Source: Niveispirillum sp. (GTDB lineage Bacteria > Pseudomonadota > Alphaproteobacteria > Azospirillales > Azospirillaceae). Taken from it: DNA of 7,633 nt. The notes beneath the pieces were generated by a model. That model ran no database searches. It saw only the letters and a list, made by a program, of their open reading frames with translations, and was not told where the DNA came from. The stretch lies in contig JAEMSB010000211.1 in NCBI GenBank assembly GCA_016463045.1, forward strand, positions 1 to 7,633, written 5' to 3'. The position numbers were made by a program, and so were the translations under genes. Positions 1-6,234 of the stretch are shown piece after piece; positions within the stretch are counted from its first letter, which is position 1; each line of letters opens with the position of its first letter.

Positions 1-246
1 GGCCAGAAGGCAGCCCAGGCCCCGGCGCGCGCTGGTGGGCGTTTGATCGAGGGGACGGCCATTGACGTGACCCCGCGCAAGCGACCCGACCGCGCCTTCA
101 ACCCCGGCGACCGCGTTTTCCACACCAAATTCGGCTATGGCACGGTCAAGGGTGTGGAGAATGACAAGCTGGAAATCAGCTTCGATGTCGCCGGCATCAA
201 GAAGGTGATGGACAGCTTCGTGGTGCCGGCGGACAAGGCGGGTTAA
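1..246 (+). CDS. uvrD: UvrD/PcrA-type DNA helicase, C-terminal end (5' part outside window)
   Basis: The reading frame is open from the first base and ends at TAA 244-246, so only the last 81 residues are seen and the start lies upstream. UvrD/PcrA helicases are SF1 3'-5' DNA translocases acting in nucleotide excision repair, mismatch repair and fork maintenance. The motor domains are not in the window. What is visible is a flexible Ala/Pro/Arg-rich linker followed by the small C-terminal Tudor-like fold of this family, recognisable from PGDRVFHTKFGYGTV, then LEISFD and a final KKVMDSFV strand. In characterised homologues this module contacts RNA polymerase. The gene converges on the esterase, and the two TAA stops share a TTAA palindrome. 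An internal TTG at 43 is not a credible start, because the same frame continues upstream. Assignment to uvrD rather than a paralogue such as rep is by the tail only. Confidence 0.8.
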   Translation, partial: GQKAAQAPARAGGRLIEGTAIDVTPRKRPDRAFNPGDRVFHTKFGYGTVKGVENDKLEISFDVAGIKKVMDSFVVPADKAG

Positions 247-1202
247 CCCCGCCCATACCATTCTAGGAATAGCTCCGGCCAGCGGCGCAGGGGATTGTCG
301 GCGGCGATGCGGGCGCCATGGCCAAAGCCGTGGCCGCCGCGCGGGTATAGATGCATCTCTGCCTCCACCCCCGCCTTGCGGCAGGCGGCATTGAACAGCA
401 GGCTGTTTTCCACGGGCACGGCATTGTCATCGGCGGCATGCAGTTGGAAGGTGGGCGGTGTGCGGCCCGTAACGGCGCGGTCGGCGGAATAACGGTCAAT
501 CTCGTCCGCCGACGGGTTGGGCCCCAGCAGCCGGTCGCGCGATCCCGTATGGGCGCTGTCCCCCATGTCAATCACGGGATAGATCAGGGCCAGCCTGGCG
601 GGCCGGGCCGACAGCTTGTCCGCCGCATCAACCGGATCATAGACCGCTTCGTCAAAACGCGTGCCCAGGCTGGCCGCCACATGCCCGCCGGCGGAAAAGC
701 CCATGATTCCGACCGTCTCAGGGTTGATCGCCCATGCCCTGGCGCGATGGCGGATCAGGCGGATGGCGCGCTGTGCATCCTGCAATGCCACCATCGGCCC
801 ATGCTGCGGCGCCTCTCCCGGCAATCGATAGGTCAGGATGAAAATGGTGATGCCGGCAGCAGTCAGGATGGGCGCCAATTCCCCGCCTTCCTTGTCCACC
901 ACCACCCGCTGATAGCCGCCGCCCGGTGTGATCATCAGGGCGCGGCCATCGGGTTTGGCGGGGCGGTGGATGGTCAGGTAGGGACGGGTGATCCCCTCCA
1001 TATAGCGGTCGGGTTTGGACGGGTCCTGGCTGCGCTCCACCATCCGTTGCTGCAACGGCGCGCCCTTTGACCCAGGCCCGACGCTGCCTGGCCAGATTTC
1101 AACGGTCTCTACGCCGGGGGCTGCCACGGTGAGGGTGGGCGATGCCATCATCCCCGCAAGCACCGCCGATCCGCGCAGCCAGTCGCGCCGTGACACCGCC
1201 AT
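243..1202 (-). CDS. Tat-exported alpha/beta-hydrolase (acetyl/xylan esterase-like)
   Basis: A predicted secreted serine esterase of about 319 residues in the BD-FAE/acetyl-xylan-esterase-like branch of the alpha/beta hydrolases, which remove acyl groups from plant polysaccharides or small esters. The N-terminus has a twin-arginine signal (SRRDWLRG) followed by a hydrophobic Ala/Met stretch, so export of the folded protein to the periplasm is likely. Counting from this start, PGGGYQ (about 93-98) fits the oxyanion-hole loop, the GFSAGG elbow carries the nucleophile Ser170, AADD (Asp258/259) supplies the acid and GGHGFG supplies His291. The ATG at 1202 was chosen because a G-rich block at 1209-1213 sits about six bases upstream. 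ATG 1208 is possible but abuts that block. The longer frame to 1268 would place extra residues before the Tat signal and run through the promoter. The substrate cannot be told from the sequence, and no neighbouring polysaccharide genes are visible. Confidence 0.85.
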   Translation of the reverse strand: MAVSRRDWLRGSAVLAGMMASPTLTVAAPGVETVEIWPGSVGPGSKGAPLQQRMVERSQDPSKPDRYMEGITRPYLTIHRPAKPDGRALMITPGGGYQRVVVDKEGGELAPILTAAGITIFILTYRLPGEAPQHGPMVALQDAQRAIRLIRHRARAWAINPETVGIMGFSAGGHVAASLGTRFDEAVYDPVDAADKLSARPARLALIYPVIDMGDSAHTGSRDRLLGPNPSADEIDRYSADRAVTGRTPPTFQLHAADDNAVPVENSLLFNAACRKAGVEAEMHLYPRGGHGFGHGARIAADNPLRRWPELFLEWYGRG

Positions 1203-1242
1203 GTCCATCCCCCAACAATTCTTCTTATGGTAACCGGTGGAC

Positions 1243-1269
1243 AATGATGCCTGTGCGGACCGCATCATT
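1243..1269 (-). promoter_or_regulatory. Candidate esterase promoter with overlapping 27-bp dyad operator
   Basis: A perfect inverted repeat, AATGATGC-N11-GCATCATT, occupies 1243-1250 and 1262-1269, with arm centres about two helical turns apart. On the minus strand a sigma70-like pair can be read across it: -35 TTGAAT at 1272-1267, 17-base spacer, -10 CATCAT at 1249-1244 (four of six matches each). Each arm of the dyad would overlap one promoter element, the usual arrangement for a dimeric repressor. The predicted start of transcription is some 30 bases ahead of the esterase start. The dyad is directly visible; the promoter and repressor roles are inferred. Confidence 0.5.
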
Positions 1270-1345
1270 CAAGTGCCGCCGCGACACCCCGCCACATGGA
1301 TAATGGCTGTCGTCACAATTAACATGCATATGAAATGCAGCTTTA

Positions 1346-1350
1346 TGGAG
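1346..1350 (+). promoter_or_regulatory. Ribosome binding site deciding the hemerythrin start
   Basis: TGGAG lies eight bases before ATG 1359. The earlier in-frame ATG at 1335 has no purine-rich element ahead of it, so 1359 is preferred. Confidence 0.6.
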
Positions 1351-1358
1351 TGCCCATC

Positions 1359-1772
1359 ATGCGTCGGATCGTCCCCCAACTGAAACATGACCATGCCGAA
1401 CTGAAGGCCGTGCTGGAGGAGGTGCGGCGGCAGGGCATTGGCACAGCAGGCGGTCGGCAGACGCTGCTGGCGGCAAGGGCGCTGTTTGTTGACCATATCC
1501 GGCGGGAGGATGAGGAATTCTACCCTGATTACCGCCGTCTGGCCCGGCAGGACCCGTTGCGCGCCGCCACGGCGGACCAGTTCAGCCAGGAGATGGTGGC
1601 GCTCGGTGGCCAGATCCTGGCTTTCTTCGACAAGTACAAGGAAGGTGGCTCGGGTATCGAATTCGCGGTGGATTTTGGCCGGATGTCGGCGCTGCTTCAG
1701 TCGCGCTGGCACAAGGAGGAGGCGATCCTTTATGCGCGGTATGAGGAGATGGCGATGCGTTCGGCCGCCTGA
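1359..1772 (+). CDS. Hemerythrin HHE-domain protein
   Basis: A cytoplasmic four-helix hemerythrin-like protein of 137 residues, a family that binds a non-haem di-iron centre and senses or handles oxygen, nitric oxide or iron. From the chosen start the likely iron ligands are His10/His12 (KHDHAEL), His46 and Glu50 (DHIRREDEEFYP) and His118 with Glu121 (RWHKEE). This gives the HHE pattern of helices separated by about 35 and 70 residues. The length suits a single-domain protein with no fused output domain, transmembrane segment or signal peptide. It is followed after 42 bases, on the same strand, by a thiol-reductase-like gene, so the two may be co-transcribed and both serve redox or nitrosative stress. 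The plus-strand promoter was not identified; the AT-richer stretch near 1315-1340 is the best place for it. The family call is solid, the exact function open. Confidence 0.85.
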   Translation: MRRIVPQLKHDHAELKAVLEEVRRQGIGTAGGRQTLLAARALFVDHIRREDEEFYPDYRRLARQDPLRAATADQFSQEMVALGGQILAFFDKYKEGGSGIEFAVDFGRMSALLQSRWHKEEAILYARYEEMAMRSAA

Positions 1773-1814
1773 TCTGCTACACCCGCGCCATCATCGATGA
1801 AACGGAGCGGACCC

Positions 1815-2165
1815 ATGTCGGGCGGCGTCACCCTGTACGGTATCAAGAACTGCGACACGATGAAGAAGGCCTGGACGTGGCTGGACGACAAGGGCGTCGC
1901 CTATCAGTTCCATGACTACAAGAAAGCCGGTATCGACCGTGACACCCTGACCGGCTGGGTCGATAAGCTGGGCTGGGAGGTTCTGCTGAACCGGGCCGGC
2001 ACCACCTTCAAGAAGTTGCCCGACGCGGCCAAGGCCGATATCGACCGTGACCGCGCCATCGCCCTGATGCTGGAACAGCCATCCATGATCAAGCGGCCGG
2101 TCCTGGACCGGGCCGGCCACCTGACAGTCGGTTTCAAGCCGGAGATTTACGGCACGCTGTTCTGA
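1815..2165 (+). CDS. ArsC/Spx-family reductase (YffB-like)
   Basis: A 116-residue thioredoxin-fold protein of the ArsC/Spx family, most like the YffB group. The N-terminal beta strand runs into YGIKNCDTMKKA, with the single active-site-type Cys13 and the Lys-rich helix typical of YffB. The middle has LLNRAGTTFKKL, and near residues 88-97 comes QPSMIKRPVL, the conserved Arg/Pro segment (Arg94, cis-Pro95) of the family. The end has VGF, as in YffB. YffB-type proteins are thought to be glutathione-dependent thiol reductases; arsenate reduction should not be assumed, since no ars genes are near. ATG 1815 was chosen because GGAG (1804-1807) lies seven bases upstream, whereas the ATG at 1797 has none. 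It probably shares a transcript with the hemerythrin gene. A REP-like palindrome lies about 25 bases after the stop. Confidence 0.88.
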   Translation: MSGGVTLYGIKNCDTMKKAWTWLDDKGVAYQFHDYKKAGIDRDTLTGWVDKLGWEVLLNRAGTTFKKLPDAAKADIDRDRAIALMLEQPSMIKRPVLDRAGHLTVGFKPEIYGTLF

Positions 2166-2189
2166 GTGCCCGCATTGGTGGCGTTCAAG

Positions 2190-2227
2190 GTAGGTCAGGT
2201 CGAGGCGTAAGCCGAGCCCTGACCTAC
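2190..2227. repeat. REP-like intergenic palindrome between convergent genes
   Basis: Ten-base perfect arms GTAGGTCAGG (2190-2199) and CCTGACCTAC (2218-2227) flank an 18-base middle that itself folds as GGC-GTAA-GCC, a GNRA-type tetraloop. The GTAGGTC...GACCTAC ends resemble REP/RAYT-type intergenic palindromes common in Proteobacteria. No T-run follows on either strand, so it is not a textbook intrinsic terminator, although it sits between the 3' ends of two convergent genes and could protect or end both messages. Only one copy is in the window, so calling it a repeat family is inference. Confidence 0.6.
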
Positions 2228-2261
2228 GGCCAGTCGCCACAGCTGGGGCAAGTTCTGTCAA

Positions 2262-3077
2262 TCACCCGAAATAGCCCGTATCAACATCGGCGATCAGGCC
2301 GATCAGACCGACATCCAGGATTTGATCGTGGAAGGTCTGCAGGCTGTAGGTGGCGATGTCGCCCTGATGGTCGGTCACGGTCACTACTTTGGTGTCCAGA
2401 TCGACCACCACGGTGCTGTCCACGGCCACGCCATCGGCGGTGGTGCCTTCGATGCTGAAGGTCTGGGTGTCACCGTCGCGAGTCAGTGAATAATCAAGGG
2501 TGCCGGCGTCGCCATCGGCCTGGATCACCGTGTAGCTGCCCGTCAGCCCGTCCAGGCCGTTGGTCTGCACCAACGTCACATGGTCGCCATCAGCCTCCAC
2601 CCGGTCGGTGGTGCGGGTGCCGTCTTCCAGGCTGACAATGGTGGTCGTGGTGCCATGGCTGTCGGTCAGCACGGTTTGCACAATGTTGTCATCGACATGG
2701 GTGACAGTGCGGGCGGCGGTGGTGATGGTGCCATCGGCGGCGGTGCGCGTGCTGGTGGTCGTTACGCTGTCATCATCGTGGCTGCGCACCACGACAAGGC
2801 TGGACCCATCCTCGAACTTTACCGTCGTCGTGCTGCCGATGTCGCTGCGCACGGTTTCGCTGCTGTCGATGCCGGGACGTTCGGCCGGTGCCGGATCGCC
2901 GGCCGACTGATCGGACAGCAGATCCAGAAAGTTGAGATGCACGACGCCCTCGGCCATGGGCTGATGCAGGCCAACATGGCCCAGCGCGATATGCTGGGCT
3001 GTGGTCTGGCTGTTATCGCCGGACGGTGCGGGGCGGTTGGCAGAAGCAGTGCCGACAGGGGCGGGTCGGAACGCCAT
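2262..3077 (-). CDS. Acidic Thr/Asp-rich repeat protein of unknown function
   Basis: I do not recognise this 271-residue protein. It has no Cys, very few Lys, no signal peptide and no membrane span. Residues 1-30 are Pro/Ala/Ser-rich and look disordered; 31-60 is a mixed segment with a short hydrophobic run (VVHLNFLDLL). Residues about 80-245 are built from imperfect beta-rich units, each centred on a DG or HG turn (near 90, 115, 141, 152, 163, 176, 188, 201 and 215), mostly 11-14 residues apart and flanked by alternating Thr/Val. This is the pattern of successive beta hairpins. The C-terminus becomes hydrophobic (DVGLIGLI) and ends in GYFG. An acidic repeat protein without an N-terminal signal could be a type I secretion substrate, but that is speculation: no calcium-binding RTX nonapeptide is seen. 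The start is well supported by GGAGG (3083-3087), five bases upstream. It lies 89 bases after the importer ATPase gene on the same strand. Confidence 0.7.
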   Translation of the reverse strand: MAFRPAPVGTASANRPAPSGDNSQTTAQHIALGHVGLHQPMAEGVVHLNFLDLLSDQSAGDPAPAERPGIDSSETVRSDIGSTTTVKFEDGSSLVVVRSHDDDSVTTTSTRTAADGTITTAARTVTHVDDNIVQTVLTDSHGTTTTIVSLEDGTRTTDRVEADGDHVTLVQTNGLDGLTGSYTVIQADGDAGTLDYSLTRDGDTQTFSIEGTTADGVAVDSTVVVDLDTKVVTVTDHQGDIATYSLQTFHDQILDVGLIGLIADVDTGYFG

Positions 3078-3082
3078 GGGAA

Positions 3083-3087
3083 CCTCC
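3083..3087 (-). promoter_or_regulatory. Strong ribosome binding site of the Thr/Asp-rich protein gene
   Basis: On the minus strand GGAGG stands five bases before ATG 3077. It fixes the start and argues that this odd-composition frame is translated. A small palindrome, TAAGT-G-ACTTA (3142-3152), lies about 65 bases upstream, but no convincing promoter could be read. Confidence 0.65.
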
Positions 3088-3166
3088 GGAAAGGGATGAG
3101 GGGCGACACCGGTTGGCCGGCATCATCCCTTTCACGGATGTTAAGTGACTTACTGTCGCGTAATTT

Positions 3167-3921
<755 letters not shown>

Positions 3922-3925
<4 letters not shown>

Positions 3926-4680
3926 GCTTTCCACGCCAGCAAACGGTCACGAAGGGCCACGAAGCCCGCATCCACTACGCCATAGAGCAGGGCCATGGTT
4001 ATCATGTAGACCACGACGATATCGGTGGCCAGCAGCGACGATGCCTGCATCATGCGCTGACCCAGGCCGGCCACGCCGAACAGTTCGGCGGCCACCACCG
4101 CCATCCAGGCTTGGCCCAGGCCGGTGCGCAGCCCCGCCATGATCGGCTGTACCGAGGCGGGCAGGATCACCTTGAACAGCCGTGCCAAGGGGGAGCGGTG
4201 GCCGAAGGCATTGGCAAGTTCGATCAGGTCACGGTCCACGGCCTGCACCGCGCTGAGGGCGGAGAAGTAATTGATCCAGAACACGCCGACGATGATGATG
4301 AAATTCGCCGCCGTCGGAGACACTCCGAACCAAATGATGGCGAACGGCACCCAGGCCAGACCCGGAATGGGGCGCAGCAGGCGGACGATCCAGTTGGTCA
4401 TATCCTCCAGCGTGCGCGACATGCCCGTCGCCACACCCAGCGCCACGCCCAGGGCCGAGCCCAGCACCAGACCGGATACATAGTGCCGCAAGCTTTGCAG
4501 CACGGCCTCTCCCCATGCACCCGAGCTTACCTCCTGCCAGAAGGTTGCCGGTATGCCGCTGGGGGCTGGCAGCAGCATGGATTTCACAAGCCCCAAGCGG
4601 GGCAGGGCCTCCCATACGGCGAAGAACAGGACGACGCCAAGCAGCGACAGGGACAGGCGGAGGGCGCGGGGGCGGGCCAT
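3922..4680 (-). CDS. NitT/TauT-family ABC importer, permease
   Basis: The inner-membrane channel subunit of the importer, 252 residues in the SsuC/TauC-like branch of the BPD_transp_1 family. About six membrane spans can be seen (near 10-26, 69-86, 106-119, 125-142, 188-204 and 219-239). The cytoplasmic EAA loop that docks on the ATPase lies around 154-174 (ELANAFG followed by ILPASVQP). The upstream hallmark PAPSGIPATFW, after the first span, is typical of sulfonate/nitrate permeases. ATG 4680 is preferred because MARPRALRLSLSLLG leads directly into the first span. The frame stays open upstream to a TTG at 4773, but that would add 31 Arg-rich residues encoded by a structured spacer. The site before 4680 has no clear Shine-Dalgarno sequence, so permease synthesis may be deliberately weak. 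The stop overlaps the ATPase start. Confidence 0.9.
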
Positions 4681-4701
4681 CTGGTTTGACCGGTGATTTA
4701 A

Positions 4702-4804
4702 ACGGTTGCGGCGGTAAGGCCGCCGTAGAATTCCACACAAATGGATAGCGGGCGGCAAGGCTGTTTTACGCAACCGTGCCGCCCGGAAGGTGTTGGCCCC
4801 AACA
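4702..4804 (-). promoter_or_regulatory. Structured intercistronic spacer between binding-protein and permease genes
   Basis: The 134-base gap holds several inverted repeats. The strongest pairs 4749-4757 with 4777-4785 (nine bases, CGGGCGGCA/TGCCGCCCG, then a mismatch and two more pairs). A second pairs CGGCGG 4709-4714 with CCGCCG 4720-4725 around a five-base loop. A third is TGTTGG-N2-CCAACA at 4791-4804, right after the binding-protein stop. A long-range repeat (ACGGTTGCG 4702-4710 with CGCAACCGT 4769-4777) competes at its edges with the first two. No U-run follows on the minus strand. By analogy with malE-malF spacers, such stems would stabilise the binding-protein message and lower downstream expression. 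Confidence 0.6.
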
Positions 4805-4814
4805 GACCGAACCG

Positions 4815-5831
4815 TTACTTCTTGAGCTTCTGATAGTAGGACAGGTCGAAAATCTGCTCCACCGGGGTGGCTTCCTTCACGGTGCCCAGCTTCACCTGAT
4901 AATCCTGCACCAGGGCCGTTTCCTTCAGGATGGACGCTGGGTCTGTGTTGAACTTCACGGCGGGCGAGGACAGGGCCTGTTCGATGATGGCGGCGGGGAC
5001 CAGCCCCTTGCCGATGGCGGCCTCAATCGCGGCCACGGCCACCTTCTTGTCCTTCTTCAGCACTTCGGTGGCCTTGGCGGTCAGTTCGACCAGCTTCTGC
5101 GCGATGTCCGGGTGCTTGGACGTGAAATCATCGGTCAGGGCGATGACGTTGCCGGGCTGATTCTTCAGGATGTCCTGACCATAGGCCAGCACCTTCACAT
5201 CCGGATTGCGGCCCGTGATGATGGTCAGGGCGGGTTCGCGGATGATGGCGCCATCGACAGCGCCGACCAGCAGCGCCTGCTGCGTGGCATCAATGCCCTG
5301 CGGCACCAGTTCCACGTACTGCTTATCGACCTTCGCCACTTCCCACAGCCAATATTGCAGGAAGGTGTTGGGGACCGAACCGGCGGGCTGCGTCGCCAGC
5401 TTCAGCGGGCGGCCCAGCTTCTTGGACAGGGCCTCGATGGCCTGGGCTGGCGAACCGCCCGTCTTGGCCAGATCGGGGCCGGCGGCGACCACCAGTTCCT
5501 CCACGGCGGTGGACGCGACGACGCGGATGCCGACACCCTTGCCGCGCGCCACCACGACGGGGGCAACGCCGGCGATATAGGCATCCAGGGTGCCGGACGC
5601 CACGGCCTGAATGGCGTTGGGGCCGCTGTCAAACTGCTTCAGCTGCAGGTCGAAGCCGTTCTGAAGATCCCAGCCCTGATTGTCGATCACAAAGGCCTGC
5701 GCCGCACCCAGCACGGGGATGTAGCCGGCGCGTACCACCACCGGATCGGCGGCCTGCGCGGAACCAACGAAGGCCAGGCCCGTTAGGACGGTGGCAGCAG
5801 CAAGGCGGGTGGCGAAACGCGAGAGCGACAT
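4815..5831 (-). CDS. NitT/TauT-family ABC importer, periplasmic substrate-binding protein
   Basis: The 338-residue binding protein that delivers substrate to the importer. A Sec signal peptide (basic MSLSRFATR, hydrophobic core, AQA cleavage site at 25-27) leaves no Cys for lipidation, so it should be soluble in the periplasm. The mature part matches the SsuA/TauA/NMT1-like type II fold: VVVRAGYIPVLGAAQAFV at its start, then DSGPNAIQAVASGTLDAYIAGVAP, where the GxxD pattern and the following loop line the ligand pocket, and VGAVDGAIIREPA in the second lobe. The start at 5831 is firm because AAGGAG (5844-5839) sits seven bases upstream. It is the first gene of the operon; a structured spacer follows. 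The ligand is probably a small anion such as an alkanesulfonate, taurine or nitrate by family, but this is not provable here. The neighbouring SAM-II element makes a sulfur compound somewhat more attractive. Confidence 0.9.
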   Translation of the reverse strand: MSLSRFATRLAAATVLTGLAFVGSAQAADPVVVRAGYIPVLGAAQAFVIDNQGWDLQNGFDLQLKQFDSGPNAIQAVASGTLDAYIAGVAPVVVARGKGVGIRVVASTAVEELVVAAGPDLAKTGGSPAQAIEALSKKLGRPLKLATQPAGSVPNTFLQYWLWEVAKVDKQYVELVPQGIDATQQALLVGAVDGAIIREPALTIITGRNPDVKVLAYGQDILKNQPGNVIALTDDFTSKHPDIAQKLVELTAKATEVLKKDKKVAVAAIEAAIGKGLVPAAIIEQALSSPAVKFNTDPASILKETALVQDYQVKLGTVKEATPVEQIFDLSYYQKLKK

Positions 5832-5838
5832 GGGTGGA

Positions 5839-5844
5839 CTCCTT
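5839..5844 (-). promoter_or_regulatory. Ribosome binding site of the substrate-binding protein gene
   Basis: On the minus strand AAGGAG lies seven bases before ATG 5831, a near-consensus site that suits a protein needed in excess over the permease. Confidence 0.75.
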
Positions 5845-6061
5845 GGGCACAGGTGGGGTTCGGCATTTCGCCGTCCAGTCCAGGGTTTTACATTGGCCGG
5901 TTTACGTCAATCAGAAATGTGGATTATCATAAATAACGCAAAACATGTGTGATATGCGGAATTATCCATCTTGAAATTCACGCAAATTGTCACTTGACAG
6001 TGGCCAACGGATCACCAAATGTGATGTCAGACTAGATGGTCCGGCCTGACCTCCCACAGGG
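5845..6061. promoter_or_regulatory. Divergent control region of the importer operon and the riboswitch transcript
   Basis: No gene is supported between 5832 and 6165. The part from about 5905 to 5995 is an AT-rich island in otherwise GC-rich DNA, as expected for promoters. Facing the importer, TTGACG (minus, 5910-5905) could be a -35, but no good -10 follows at proper spacing (TAAAAC at 5890-5885 is too close). Facing the riboswitch, TTGACA (5994-5999) is a perfect -35 with only a poor -10 near 6017-6023. Possible protein sites are ATCAC-N5-GTGAT (6011-6025), TGTCA-N2-TGACA (5988-5999) and the direct repeat ACGCAAA at 5936 and 5980. The importer and the plus-strand unit therefore probably share a regulatory hub. 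Confidence 0.45.
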
Positions 6062-6115
6062 TCCGCGGGAATTTGACGAACAGCAGCTTGCGCCGCGTCA
6101 CCAAACGCTAAAGCG
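6062..6115 (+). promoter_or_regulatory. SAM-II (SAM_alpha) riboswitch aptamer
   Basis: The layout matches the SAM-II class, an S-adenosylmethionine-binding H-type pseudoknot of Alphaproteobacteria that normally precedes methionine genes. P1 is CGCGG (6064-6068) with CCGCG (6093-6097). The loop begins GAATTTGA, like the conserved GAUUUGA, and ends CTTGCG, like the conserved CUUGCA. After P1 come TCACCAAAC and GCTAAAGCG, matching the UNAAANAAA-GCUAAA tail. The diagnostic pseudoknot also forms: TTGCG 6088-6092 pairs with CGCTA 6106-6110, including the U-U mismatch I recall for the class, and can continue with C87-G113 and G86-C114 (60xx/61xx numbering). SAM binding usually hides a ribosome binding site just downstream. 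Here GAAGG is at 6120-6124 and the strong AAGGAGG at 6154-6160. Identified by eye, not by covariance search. Confidence 0.8.
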
Positions 6116-6160
6116 CCACGAAGGTCCTTCGTGGTTTGGTTCAAACCATTGGGAAGGAGG
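6116..6160 (+). promoter_or_regulatory. Switchable expression platform after the SAM-II aptamer
   Basis: Three pairings compete. (a) CCACGAAGG 6116-6124 with CCTTCGTGG 6126-6134, followed by TTTGGTT, could act as a weak terminator. (b) TGGTTTG 6132-6138 with CAAACCA 6142-6148, extended by TCCTTC 6125-6130 with GAAGGA 6153-6158, would bury the ribosome binding site AAGGAGG. (c) ACCAAAC 6100-6106, inside the aptamer, with GTTTGGT 6134-6140 cannot coexist with (b) or with the full aptamer. The complementarity is seen directly; which state SAM favours is inferred. Confidence 0.55.
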
Positions 6161-6165
6161 GCGAA

Positions 6166-6234
6166 ATGGCTATCCATATCGCACAGAACGATCACCATAT
6201 CTCTGCTGGCAACGGGCCGATGCGCGCCTGTTGA
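6166..6234 (+). CDS. Small ORF or leader peptide (22 codons) under the SAM-II riboswitch
   Basis: A 22-codon frame starts with ATG 6166, preceded at five bases by AAGGAGG (6154-6160), the strongest ribosome binding site in the window. It begins MAIHIAQNDHH and ends GPMRAC before TGA. I do not recognise it. There is no signal peptide or membrane span. It contains two adjacent His and, at the end, Met and Cys, the two sulfur amino acids. The Cys codon and stop lie in the base of a hairpin (GTTGA 6230-6234 with TCAAC 6251-6255, inner GCGG/CCGC, T-rich loop), so ribosome position here could affect RNA folding. It is the first translatable unit after the riboswitch. It may be a leader peptide, a genuine microprotein, or the remnant of a larger gene; coding status is unproven. 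Confidence 0.45.
   Translation: MAIHIAQNDHHISAGNGPMRAC

Noticed and set aside
351..1070. Long plus-strand open frame (239 codons)
   Set aside because: It lies antisense within the esterase gene, whose Tat signal and full catalytic triad are clear; the product is Gly/Arg/His-rich and looks like a GC-driven shadow.
2600..2860. Repetitive GGTGGT/GTCGTG-rich DNA that might suggest a CRISPR or tandem repeat
   Set aside because: The units are imperfect, codon-phased and explained by the repeating Thr/Val/Asp protein; no conserved repeats with unique spacers exist.
4681..4773. 31-residue N-terminal extension of the permease from TTG 4773
   Set aside because: It is encoded by the hairpin-rich spacer, is Arg-rich, has no ribosome binding site, and the first membrane span fits a start at 4680.
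4776..5786. Plus-strand open frame of 336 codons
   Set aside because: It is antisense to the substrate-binding protein gene, which has a signal peptide and strong ribosome binding site. The His/Gln/Gly-rich translation is typical of antisense frames in GC-rich DNA.
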